This document shows positions 10,101-16,222 of a stretch of DNA of 21,407 nucleotides, one piece after another. Origin of the DNA: Baffinella frigidus (lineage: Eukaryota; Cryptophyceae; Cryptomonadales; Baffinellaceae). The notes beneath the pieces were generated by a model. It did not search any database and was not told the origin of the DNA. It was given only the letters and a program-made list of their open reading frames with translations. The stretch's first letter is position 1. Each line of letters begins with the position of its first letter. A program made the position numbers and the translations under genes. The stretch is taken from positions 8,792-30,198 of the forward strand of contig MU646669.1 of assembly GCA_026770585.1 (NCBI GenBank), given 5' to 3'.

Positions 10101-13100
10101 CAAGTTGACATGCTGGGTGTGCGGTACAACCCCGTCAACTTTAGAGCGGGAAAGACCCCGGGCCAACCACATTGTTGAGCCCAATAAACTGAGACAGACT
10201 TTTGAGCCGTCCTTGTCCAAGAGGCCCCGAAGCATGTCGCAGGGCTCTGCCTCACCCGGGCTGACCGACTGTTCTCAAGTGACTGATGTGGGCTCAGGCA
10301 GAGCTTGGAAACGCATGGGAGTTTCGGAGGAGGGGGGGGGGGTACCCTCCTTGGTCTTCTGTAGCATGAAAAGCTGCGGCAGGATTGCCACCGCCTCCAA
10401 ATAGATGGAAAACGCCCACAGAATCTGCCGGGTTGGGGTGCAGGGTTCAGGGTTGAGAGATCGGGGGTCCCCGCTCATGACTTGAGAGGAGAAGAGGGAG
10501 GGAGGGAGGGAGGGAGGGAGGGAGGGAGGGAGGGAGGGAGCGAGAGATATTTCCCACTCCCTCAAAGTAGATCGAAACCGCCCACATAATCTGCCGAGGC
10601 GGGCTCGTCGTAAGACGCATAGACTTTTGGATCACTCATCTCCAGGCTTGAGAGAATAAAGCAGAAGAACCTGAAGAAGCAGAAGAAGAGGAAGAAGGAA
10701 GACACAATTTGCCGGGAGATATCGGGGGTCCCCGCTCATAACTCAAGAGAAGCAACTTGCTTCAGAGAGAGAGAGAGAGCCCTCTATTAATTGGCAATAA
10801 AGTCTTGATTACTGCCAACACGGCCGCCATGTATGCCCTCTCTCTCTCCCCCCCCCCACCCTCCCCTCCCCCAGCCTGCCGGCGGGGCCCGCTCGTGGGT
10901 TCGAGGCCACAAGACGCCTTTGCCAGGGGCAAAAAGAGGCCGTTCACGAGCCTGCCGACGGGCCCCATAAGAGCCCCCGCCGGCGCTCCTTCCTTCCTGT
11001 CGAGTCCCAGGAAAGATCTTTCGAAAGATCCCAGGAAAGATCTTTCGAATTCCGGAATTCGAATTTCGGAACAGGACAGCATCTGGCCCGCTTTTCAAGG
11101 CTGGCAATTTGTCACGTCCCTCCCCAGATTTCCGCCACAGATAGATATGCTATTTAGGGCATGAAACGAAGGCTTCGCATAGCATGCATTAGGACAGATT
11201 CTGGTATGTTCCGAGATGAAATCGAATTCAGAGAGTTTAGCATGAATTAGGACAGATTCTGGTATGTTCCGAGATGAAATCGAATTCAGAGAGTTGAGGG
11301 TGGAGATACCTTCCCGGTGCAAAGGCCTCCCGGTTTAGTCAACGGGTTTTCGGTTTAGTCAACACTCCCTCGGTTTAGTCAGCAGTCCTTCAGTTTAGTC
11401 AACACTCTTTCGGTTTGCAAAGGCTTCTCGGCTTAGTCATCGGTCCTTCGACCGCTGTCGAGCGAAAGAAGCACGTTTTTAAAAGCCAGGTCCAGATTCT
11501 GGACCTGGCTTTTTTCATCTTAAAAGTCCATCTCTTTGAGGATGCAGGGGAAAGTTTTTGAAATCCTTTAAAATTGTGTCCCGTCCTCACTCGGCAGCGG
11601 TTAGTCAACAGTCCTTCGAGGGAGACTCAAAGGGCTCAAAGCCCTCGTTGCAGACGACCCCTTAAGTTAATTTTTCGGGTGCGTGGTACACATCCGTCAA
11701 CTTTCGGCGATGAGGAAACACGCCTCGAAAGGCTAGCAACCCTCGTCCCACAAGATTCCTTAGGTTGATTTTTCGGGTACAGAATTCCGTCAACCGGCGA
11801 GACTAATCTCGGAACGTAACAGAATCTGTTGATCAAGTACAATCATCTAAGCCTCGGTTTTATGCCTAAAATAGCATATCCACTCTTACCCAAGCGCTGG
11901 AAGCCTCAAAAGATACACCACAGATTCTGTTATGTTCCGAAATGAAAACGCTCCTCGCAAGGCTCGTAACCATTGTTCCACACGAGAGCGTTCCACACGA
12001 CCCCTCAAGTTGATTTCTCGGATTTGTAGTACAAATCCGTCAACTTGGTTCAGTTACGCTTTCCACGGGTCAGATGGCGAACACACGATTTCTCGTTCCA
12101 CACGATCCCTTAAGTTGATTTCTCGCAAGACAAATCCGGCAACTTTCGGCGGATCAAACCTCGAAAGGCTCATAACCCTCGTTCCACACGAGGGAGAGGA
12201 GGAGGCACGGGAGGATGATGAAGCCCAGCACCCCGTGCGGCGGGAAGTGCCCAAAGAACGACCCATCCTGCATCAGGGTTTGTTTCAGCAACCAATCGAA
12301 ACTTTTACTGAAATTAAAAGGGGTTCAGGATTTTACTGTCGGTATTTTTTTAGATTGCTTTTGGGCAACGCAAATTACTACACAGGTGGATCATACGAGT
12401 GACAGTAAAACTTTTGGGTGGGAATTTTCGCTGTCCCAACAGCAAATGATCAATGATTTTGCTGACATTAGGTTATGCACCCCATGACCACGTGCGGCGG
12501 GGAATGCCCAAAAACCGACCCATCCTGAATTAAACTTGATGGCTTATGTTTTTCATTATCATTCGGGTTTAGGGTTTAGGGTGCATGGTGTAGGGTGCAG
12601 GGTGCAGGGTTTAGAGTGTAGGGTTTAGGGTTCAGGGTGTATGGGTCAGGGTTGTAGGTTTGCCCCATGAAACTTGTCGTTTTCAAGGTCTTATGAGGTC
12701 TTGTTTTTGGGGGTTGGGTTGAAGGTTTACGGTTCAGGGTGCAGGGTCCAGGGTTCGCGGTGCAAGGTCCGCTCAAAAGGCTACGTGTCACCTCTTCCCC
12801 GGATATCCGGGGATAACGTGACCAACCATTGCCGACGTTAGGCGTGTTTCCTAATTAAAAATGCAATAATTAACTTTGGAACGTTCCCTGAAGTGTTCTG
12901 AGTGGCCGCCAAGGTCCACTTAGTGGACACACGGAGCCAGGAATGAGCCGTGGAGGTGTTAGGGTTTACCTCGTGGAACTTGTCGTTCTCAAGGTCTGAT
13001 TGGGTTAACGGTTTACGGTTTACGGTCCAAGGTTCAGGGGTCAGGGTGCAGGGTTCAGGGTTCAGGGTTCAGGGTTTAGGGGTACGGGTTTGCCGTTCAG

Positions 13101-15745
13101 GGTTCAGGGTTCGCGGTTCAGGGTTTGGGGTTTAGGGTTTAGGGTTTAGGGTTTAGGGTTTGGGGTTTAGGGTTTAGGGTTTAGGGTTTAGGGTTTAGGG
13201 TTTAGGGGTGAGCGTTTACCCCGTGGAACTTATCGTTCTCAAGGTCGTAGGAGGTCTTGTATTTCTCGAGGATCCAGTAGACGGTTGTCGCCGTAGCGCT
13301 GATGAACAAGACCTGGTCAGGGGTTCGGGGTTTGGGGTTTAGGGTTTAGGGTTTGGGGATGATTGGAAAACATCCTGATGATGAACACGACCTGGTGTGG
13401 GGTTTGGAGTTTAGGGTTTGGGGTTTAGGGTCTAGGGTTTAAGGTTTAGGGTTTATGGTTTAGGGTTTAAGGTTTGGGGGGTGGGGTTTAGGGTTTAGGG
13501 TTTAGGGTTTAGGGTTTAGGGTTTAGGGTTTGAGGTTTAGGGTGTGGGGTTTGGGGATGATGCAGCACACCTGCTGAGCTCGTGCAGGGGATGCGGGTTG
13601 AGGTTTTGAGGGTTGAGGCTGTAGGATTAGGGGCTGGAAGCTAGGGTTCAGGGTTTAGGGTTCAAGGTTCGGGGGTTAGGATTGAGGCGTCGAGAGGTTG
13701 GGGGTTAGATCCGGGGTTCAGGTTGAGGGGTCGGGGGTTCAGGGTTTCGAGTTCAAAAGAGGGGGGTTGGGGGCGGCACCTTCATGAGGGTGTTGTAGAT
13801 CGAAATGAAGGAGAAGAAGAGATCCAAGTACCGGCAACTGCCCGGCAAGGTTTGGGGGTTAGGGTTTAGGTTAGGGTTTCGGGTAACCCCAAACAACTCC
13901 AGATTCGTATTGATCAACCACTTAGCAGCCACCGCGGTCTTCACGGATGCAGTCCATCTAAATGATTTGTACTAGAATCTTATCCATTGCTATGGATTCC
14001 AATCGGAAATTTTCCCGAGAATCCGGGGGAAAATATCTTCGGTCGCCGCTAAGTGGCCAGTGGCCCATCCGGGGGGGGGGGCACACGAGAATGCTAAAGG
14101 AACCTATTGAAAATCGTTGGCTTTTACAAGTGGGCATGTGTGTAGGAACGTTCGTGAGTTTGGTCACGTTCCTGACTCGAACGGAGTCAGGCACGTCACC
14201 AACCCGCCCGTGACTGGTACAAATCTTTACAATCCCACATGTAAATAGGATCATCCAGCATTCTCGAGTGGGGCAGGGTCAGCGGCAACGTACCCACAGG
14301 AAAACCTCCCCCTTCTGAATGCTTTACAAAATTCGGCTGGAAGGGGATCCTCCCAAGGACCTTTGTTTGAAAAACGAACCCTTCTGGATACTGTAGAAAA
14401 ACGAACTCTCACTGCTTTTCATGAGGCCGGGGAGGGATCCTCGAAGAACCCTTGGTGGTGGGGAATCAGAGTCGGTACGGCGTTTGGGGTTTAGGGTTTA
14501 GGGTTTAGGGTTTAGGGTTTAGGGTTTAGGGTTTAGGGTTTAGGGTTTAGGGTTTAGCTAGTCGAAGCCTAACCCCCATCCTCCTCCCGGGAATTGGAGC
14601 CGTTCGCTGAATCTTCGAGGTGGAAGGCATACCCTTCAACCCCTCAACCCTCAACCCTAAACACATACCCCCTCTCGAGGTTGTTGCAGCTCTGATCTGT
14701 CGACAGGGGTGGGAGCTTCGGGCAAGAGTTTAGGGTTGGGGGTTCGGGTTTTGGGTTTTGGGTTTCGGGGTTTGGGGTTTGGGGTTTGGTGTTTGGTGTT
14801 TGGTGTTTGGCGTTTGGGGTGCAGGGTTCAGGGGTTCAGGGGTGAGGGGTTAGGGGTTTGGAGTTTAGGGGGTTAGGGGTCAGTGCGGGGTTTAAGGGGT
14901 TGGGGTTTGGTGTCAGCCTGTCAGGGGGACAGGGGTCGGGGGTTTGGGGTTGAAGGGGTTGAGGGGTTAGGGGTTGAGGGCTCTGGGGTGAAGAGTTGGT
15001 GTGGAAAGGATCCAGCAGCCGCTCTCGTGACCTGTTTATGTCGCAAATTTTGTAATGGGAATCAGTAACGCCTTAGATGGCTCCACCCAATCGGTTCGAT
15101 CTTGGTTGGTACCTGAAGACGATGAGGAAGAGGAGCTGCGTCTTGAGTGAAACCTGCCGCAGGGGACAGCGCGGCACGTCAACCAGCGCGCTCCCCAGCA
15201 GCATCCCGCTCGCCGCGTGGAGGATGCGGTGGGCGTCGCTTTCCAGCTGGAATCCCTCCGGATCCTCGTCAGGGGTTCGCGGCTCGAGGAGCGAGTTTAT
15301 TTTGGTTTGTTCAGAGGCGGGAGGTGTGAGGGGGAGCGGAGGAGCCTCGCTCAGCGGTTCAGCAAACGATGTGAGTGGGGGCGTGCACAGACGAGGAGGA
15401 CCATGGGTCTCAGCCCTGTGAGAGAGCGCTCTCGGGGAAGGGCGGCGCTAAATGGAGGTAGGACGAAATGGATTTGGCGGGGTGCGCCACGGCAGCTCCG
15501 CAGGAAATGCGTGCACGAGAAGGAGATAGCTTCTAGAGACGCGGACGCTGGGGTGAATTGGCTGATCTGGGGGACTCTGCTGCGGGGATTCGCGAGCCGT
15601 AGAACCCCCCTGGCGGCGCGATGTGAGGGGTTTGGAAGGCGGGAAGGCACACCCCGCGGCAGGATCGCTGCGAGCGCATGCGGAAGAGCAAGACGAAGAA
15701 CGAGAGCAGGTGGAGCATGTCCGCTGAGAAGCGGAAGATGTTCAT
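6034..15745 (-). CDS. ERD2: ER lumen protein-retaining receptor (KDEL receptor), 9 exons
   Basis: This seven-helix Golgi/ER membrane receptor binds C-terminal KDEL-type signals of escaped ER proteins and returns them by COPI vesicles (family knowledge). Exons on the complement: 15653-15745, 15113-15153, 13780-13837, 13220-13312, 12160-12267, 10346-10424, 9200-9245, 6651-6727, 6034-6122. The total is 684 bases, 227 residues plus TGA; typical family length is 210-220. All eight introns are GT-AG and all phases match. Family motifs appear in order: MNIFRF, RSCRGVSLKTQ, RYLDLFFSFISIYNTLMK, LPCLLLSL, EILWAFSIYLEAVAILPQLF, AYRGLYLINWIYRYF, GVVQTLLYADFFYYY, and a C-terminus ending KFQLPG. Key residues are kept: Arg5, His12, Arg47 and Asp50 at the human numbering, and Glu141, Tyr172, Tyr176, Trp180 and Arg183 at human plus 14. 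The offset comes from about 14 extra residues at the exon 4/5 junction. The start ATG is the family start. Only about 7% of the gene is coding. It is transcribed away from gene 3 (start 16223) and converges with the OPR gene. Confidence 0.95.
6164..6240. repeat. Copy of the ATGGATTATGGATT repeat in ERD2 intron 8
   Basis: Two units reading TAGTAATTATTACTATGG and ATTATGGATTC are the reverse of the minisatellite in OPR intron 2. They sit between exon 9 and the copy of its 5' edge at 6241, and so probably were inserted or expanded within a duplicated junction. Confidence 0.65.
6241..6290 (-). pseudogene. Copy of the 5' edge of ERD2 exon 9 with acceptor and intron flank
   Basis: On the minus strand the bases GCGCAG|GGGTGGTGCAGA repeat the true junction CTCGCAG|GCGTGGTGCAGA (6111-6130). 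The intron flank GCGAGCGAAGA is also repeated. It lies upstream of the real exon 9, as the other 5' edge copies do. Confidence 0.75.
6327..6365. repeat. CT microsatellite
   Basis: Pure CT dinucleotides on the + strand in ERD2 intron 8. Confidence 0.95.
6408..6460 (-). pseudogene. Copy of the 3' edge of ERD2 exon 8 with donor
   Basis: It matches 6651-6700 closely: in frame it reads EPRYLQPLDWTA where exon 8 reads EPHYWQPLVWTA. The donor G|GTACCC stands at the same place. The match fades toward the exon 5' side. His to Arg, Trp to Leu and Val to Asp changes suggest decay. Confidence 0.85.
6491..6644. repeat. CT, CA and CG dinucleotide microsatellites
   Basis: Mixed CT, CACA and CGCG runs in ERD2 intron 8, ending 7 bp before the exon 8 donor. 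Confidence 0.9.
6747..6842. repeat. 21-bp tandem repeat, about 4.5 units
   Basis: The unit GTCAGTTGGCAAGGATAGGG plus C is repeated four times; the fourth lacks one A. A partial fifth unit ends in AAGCCCCTG, the same word as at the exon 8 acceptor (6722-6730), so this too may be a duplicated junction. Confidence 0.9.
6899..7147. repeat. CT, CTGTCA and CA microsatellites in ERD2 intron 7
   Basis: It includes a CACTGT hexamer run at about 6973-7028, CT runs and CACA runs. Reading frames through it are artefacts. Confidence 0.92.
7275..7478. repeat. Tandem duplication of about 105 bp, with a C run
   Basis: Two units share TCTCTACCGATGAAGGC and the words ACCAGGA.ACCCTTC and CTCTCGG. The first holds a run of about 22 C (7310-7329). 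The start of a third unit (GAAGGCTCTGTTTCCTCTA) follows the family C element at about 7657. Confidence 0.7.
7492..7650. repeat. Inverted-repeat element family C, copy 2
   Basis: CTGCCCGAGGTTATTCTGGC at the left and GCCAGAATTAAAACTCAGGC at the right match the ends of copy 1 (3622-3730). The interior has an AAAAGGCGAATATAAAGCC word repeated twice. It splits the 105-bp tandem repeat. Confidence 0.75.
7651..8032. other. Non-coding part of ERD2 intron 7
   Basis: No exon or strong repeat is seen. The word CATAGACTTTTG.ATCACTCA at about 7917-7936 recurs at 10618-10638 in intron 5. Confidence 0.4.
8033..8170. repeat. Inverted-repeat element family M, copy 1
   Basis: It matches the reverse complement of 18478-18615 along its length (shared words CTCTTTCCGAGCGCACT and CCTTCCGGGGAAT) and has CCACGC and GCGTGG ends. 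Confidence 0.8.
8317..8383. repeat. Small foldback with the TGTGTAGTAAATTT word
   Basis: CAACGAAATTTACTACACA at the left is mirrored by TGTGTAGTAAATTTTGTTG at the right around about 28 bp. Confidence 0.7.
8568..8672. repeat. Hairpin element family B, copy 4
   Basis: TATCTCCTAAGTGGCCAGG to ACCACTTGAGAGATA, with the palindrome GCGGTCAAATTTGACCGC. It is inserted in the TATACAACGTATAC minisatellite at a TA. Confidence 0.8.
8732..8754 (-). pseudogene. Copy of the 3' edge of ERD2 exon 7 with donor
   Basis: On the minus strand ATCTTCTGCGTGGGGGCC is followed by TGCCG|GTGAGACC; the true exon has TACCG|GTGAGACC (9200). Tyr becomes Cys. Confidence 0.85.
9040..9062 (-). pseudogene. Second copy of the 3' edge of ERD2 exon 7 with donor
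   Basis: On the minus strand ATCTTCTGCGTAGGGGCC and TACCG|GTGAGCC; one synonymous change against the true exon. The exon 5' half is absent. Confidence 0.85.
9246..9450. repeat. TTTAGGG-like satellite upstream of ERD2 exon 7
   Basis: Degenerate GGGTTTAGGG and GGGTTTGGGG units on the + strand. On the ERD2 sense strand this is a C-rich tract running into the acceptor CCCCTCAG. Confidence 0.9.
9495..9506 (-). pseudogene. Short copy of the 3' end of ERD2 exon 6 with donor
   Basis: Minus strand GACGAAGGAGG|GTACCC matches the exon 6 end ACCAAGGAGG|GTACCC. Only about 12 bases match, but it continues the spacing of the larger copies. Confidence 0.5.
9610..9645. repeat. Foldback CACGTCCCTCCCC
   Basis: CACGTCCCTCCCC is mirrored by GGGGAGGGACGTG around GGAAATCT. 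A decayed relative is at 12784-12822, and both precede the shared word GCGTGTTTC. A single arm occurs at 11113-11126. Confidence 0.7.
9731..9806 (-). pseudogene. Tandem copy of ERD2 exon 6 (decayed)
   Basis: In frame it reads FSIYVGAVAILLQIFVI then a stop, where exon 6 reads FSIYLEAVAILPQLFMLQ. KTKEG and the donor G|GTACCC follow. The key Glu is Gly here. It is part of a roughly 300-bp tandem array with 10028-10087 and the true exon. Confidence 0.88.
10028..10087 (-). pseudogene. Tandem copy of ERD2 exon 6 with internal deletion
   Basis: The 3' half (GCTTTTCATGCTACAGAAGA and the donor) is identical to exon 6, but several bases are missing within the SIYLEAVAILP segment, which shifts the frame. 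Confidence 0.88.
10495..10540. repeat. GGGA tetranucleotide repeat
   Basis: About ten AGGG units in ERD2 intron 5. It joins directly onto the exon 6 5' edge copy. Confidence 0.92.
10548..10590 (-). pseudogene. Copy of the 5' edge of ERD2 exon 6 with acceptor
   Basis: Minus strand CGGCAG|ATTATGTGGGCGG reads IMWAVSIYFEG where exon 6 reads ILWAFSIYLEA. It lies upstream of the real exon and runs into the GGGA repeat. Confidence 0.85.
10640..11180. other. Non-coding part of ERD2 intron 5
   Basis: It has a GAAGAAG-rich stretch at 10662-10700, a GA run at 10766-10780, a C-rich tract at 10840-10875, and a palindromic block at 11007-11060 built from AAAGATCTTTCGAAAGATC and CGAATTCCGGAATTCG. Long reading frames on both strands show no family features. 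Confidence 0.5.
11182..11297. repeat. Tandem duplication of a 58-bp unit
   Basis: Two nearly identical units contain AGGACAGATTCTGGTATG and TTCCGAGATGAAATCGAATT. A partial relative, ACAGATTCTGTTATGTTCCG, is at 11923-11942. Confidence 0.92.
11327..11450. repeat. Minisatellite CGGTTTAGTCAACACTC
   Basis: About six imperfect units of 20-24 bp of the form CGGTTTAGTCAACACTC.CTT. Confidence 0.88.
11478..11514. repeat. Foldback AAAAGCCAGGTCCAG
   Basis: AAAAGCCAGGTCCAG is mirrored by CTGGACCTGGCTTTT. It looks like a bacterial terminator but lies in a eukaryotic intron, so it is listed only as a hairpin. Confidence 0.8.
11630..11663 (-). pseudogene. Copy of the 3' edge of ERD2 exon 5 (VCNEGFEPFE)
   Basis: In frame it reads VVCNEGFEPFE where exon 5 reads LVWNEGYEPFE. 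Several changes are silent. The donor GAG|GT is lost (GAG|TCTCCC). Confidence 0.75.
11725..11752 (-). pseudogene. Copy of the 3' edge of ERD2 exon 5 with a deletion and a stop
   Basis: Minus strand GACGAGGGTTGCTAGCCTTTCGAG, 11725-11748, against AACGAGGGTTATGAGCCTTTCGAG in exon 5. A small deletion lies before it and a TAG in frame. Confidence 0.7.
11945..11982 (-). pseudogene. Copy of the 3' edge of ERD2 exon 5 (VWNNGYEPCE)
   Basis: It reads VWNNGYEPCE against VWNEGYEPFE. The bases after the exon end (GAGCG) do not keep a GT donor. Confidence 0.75.
12478..12524 (-). pseudogene. Copy of the 5' edge of ERD2 exon 5 with acceptor
   Basis: Minus strand ATTCAG|GATGGGTCGG reads DGSVFGHSPPHVVMG where exon 5 reads DGSFFGHFPPHGVLG, and meets a stop soon after. 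It lies upstream of the true exon. Confidence 0.85.
12568..12760. repeat. TTTAGGG-like satellite with an embedded exon 4 edge
   Basis: GGGTTTAGGGT and GGGTGCAGGGT units on the + strand in ERD2 intron 4, interrupted by the exon 4 copy at 12664-12709. Confidence 0.85.
12664..12709 (-). pseudogene. Copy of the 3' edge of ERD2 exon 4, GC donor
   Basis: It reads KTS, stop, DLENDKFHG against KTSYDLENDKFHG. The donor is GCAAAC instead of GTAAAC. Confidence 0.85.
12970..12999 (-). pseudogene. Second copy of the 3' edge of ERD2 exon 4 with donor
   Basis: It reads LENDKFHE followed by the donor GTAAAC, against LENDKFHG|GTAAAC in the true exon. Only about 28 bases match. Confidence 0.85.
13010..13208. 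repeat. TTTAGGG-like satellite in ERD2 intron 4
   Basis: GGGTTCAGGG units grade into clean TTTAGGG units (13125-13205), ending 11 bp before the exon 4 donor. Confidence 0.9.
13320..13560. repeat. TTTAGGG satellite in ERD2 intron 3 with possible exon 4 5' edges
   Basis: The array directly precedes exon 4 in transcription order. At 13374-13391 the minus strand reads ACCAG|GTCGTGTTCATCAT, like the exon 4 start ACCAG|GTCTTGTTCATCAG. A weaker match is at 13556-13576. Confidence 0.8.
13600..13885. repeat. Degenerate TTTAGGG-like satellite around ERD2 exon 3
   Basis: GGGTTCAGGG and GGGGTTAGG units flank the 58-bp exon 3 (13780-13837) on both sides. Confidence 0.75.
14082..14272. repeat. Inverted-repeat element family L, copy 3
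   Basis: It runs from CACACGAGAATGCTAAAGG to AGCATTCTCGAGTGG, with interior GTGGGCATGTGTGTAGGAAC and CCACATGTAAATAGGAT as in the other copies. It lies in ERD2 intron 2. Confidence 0.85.
14484..14557. repeat. Pure TTTAGGG array
   Basis: About ten uninterrupted TTTAGGG units, the cleanest telomere-like tract in the window, inside ERD2 intron 2. Confidence 0.95.
14720..15000. repeat. Degenerate GGGTTTGGGG satellite in ERD2 intron 2
   Basis: GGGTTTCGGGG, GTTTGGTGTTTGG and GGGGTTGAGGGG units on the + strand. Confidence 0.85.
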
Positions 15746-16222
15746 CCTGAACGGCTGCCCACTCCCCAATCAACAACCAGCGCTCCGTTTCTCGGTAATT
15801 TTCGATTCTGACGTGGCAGTTGACTGAACGCCCGAGAGGGGGTCAATAAAAAAAGTCAACTCCGCTTACCAGATGGGCCTTGTCGACCTAATGCTTGGTG
15901 TCTTATCGGCAGCCGGCCAATGAGTTGATTTTTGATTGAATCCCTTGCGGTCTAAAGTGGCCTCTTCTGGTTAGCGGCTCTTTCCTCGACAAAGCGCGCC
16001 CGGGAGGTGCGGCTTAAGCAGACTGGACACGCACTTGTTCGGAAGCAGGCAAGCGGATCTGCGCTTGGGCTGCGGGGGCGCCCAGTGAAAGAAAAGGGCG
16101 ACGCGGTCGATCCTCGCTGCCTGATTTGTGCGAGGTTTTGCAAGAAGGAGGCGCTCCAAAAAAGCTGAAGCAGAGGAGAGGAAGCAGGCGACCGACGACG
16201 TCAGTGAAGGTAGGTTGGTGCC
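15746..16222. promoter_or_regulatory. Divergent promoter region between ERD2 and gene 3
   Basis: It is the 477-bp gap between two start codons that point away from each other, so both promoters and leaders should lie here (inference). No clear TATA box. The part nearest ERD2 (to about 16060) recurs in inverted form at about 17410-17744. Shared words include GTTGACTGAACG and AAGTGGCCTCTT. Confidence 0.65.

Larger units (their letters stand above)
9726..10345. repeat. Tandem array of about 300-bp units built from exon 6 and flanking intron
   Basis: Units start at the TACCCTCCTT words at 9727, 10024 and 10342 (the true exon end). Each carries GACATGCTGGGTGTGCGGTA or related sequence, GCGGGAAAGACCCCGGGC, TTGTTGAGCCC and AACGCATGG(GAGTTTCGG). 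Only the first unit in transcription order has an intact exon. Confidence 0.85.
11655..12150. repeat. Array of CTTAAGTTGATTTCTCGG units after exon 5
   Basis: Four units (about 11661, 11759, 12006 and 12110) share CCCTTAAGTTGATTTCTCG and ACAAATCCGTCAACTTTCGG. The best contains a palindrome GGATTTGTAGTACAAATCC. Units alternate with the exon 5 edge copies, so exon edge and intron start were duplicated together. Confidence 0.8.

Noticed and set aside
9487-10590. A second complete KDEL receptor gene
   Set aside because: The extra exon pieces are partial, carry stops or deletions and lie in the introns of one gene; exons 2 and 3 have no copy.
10757-11164. Overlapping frames in ERD2 intron 5
   Set aside because: Palindromic and C-rich DNA read in several frames; no conserved motif or splice context.
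11478-11514. Rho-independent terminator
   Set aside because: The hairpin with T run lies in a eukaryotic intron; the bacterial mechanism does not apply.
14484-14557. A chromosome end
   Set aside because: The TTTAGGG array is short, interstitial and inside an intron, with genes on both sides.
15217-15750. 177-residue + strand frame
   Set aside because: It is antisense to ERD2 exon 1 and intron 1, whose coding identity is secure.
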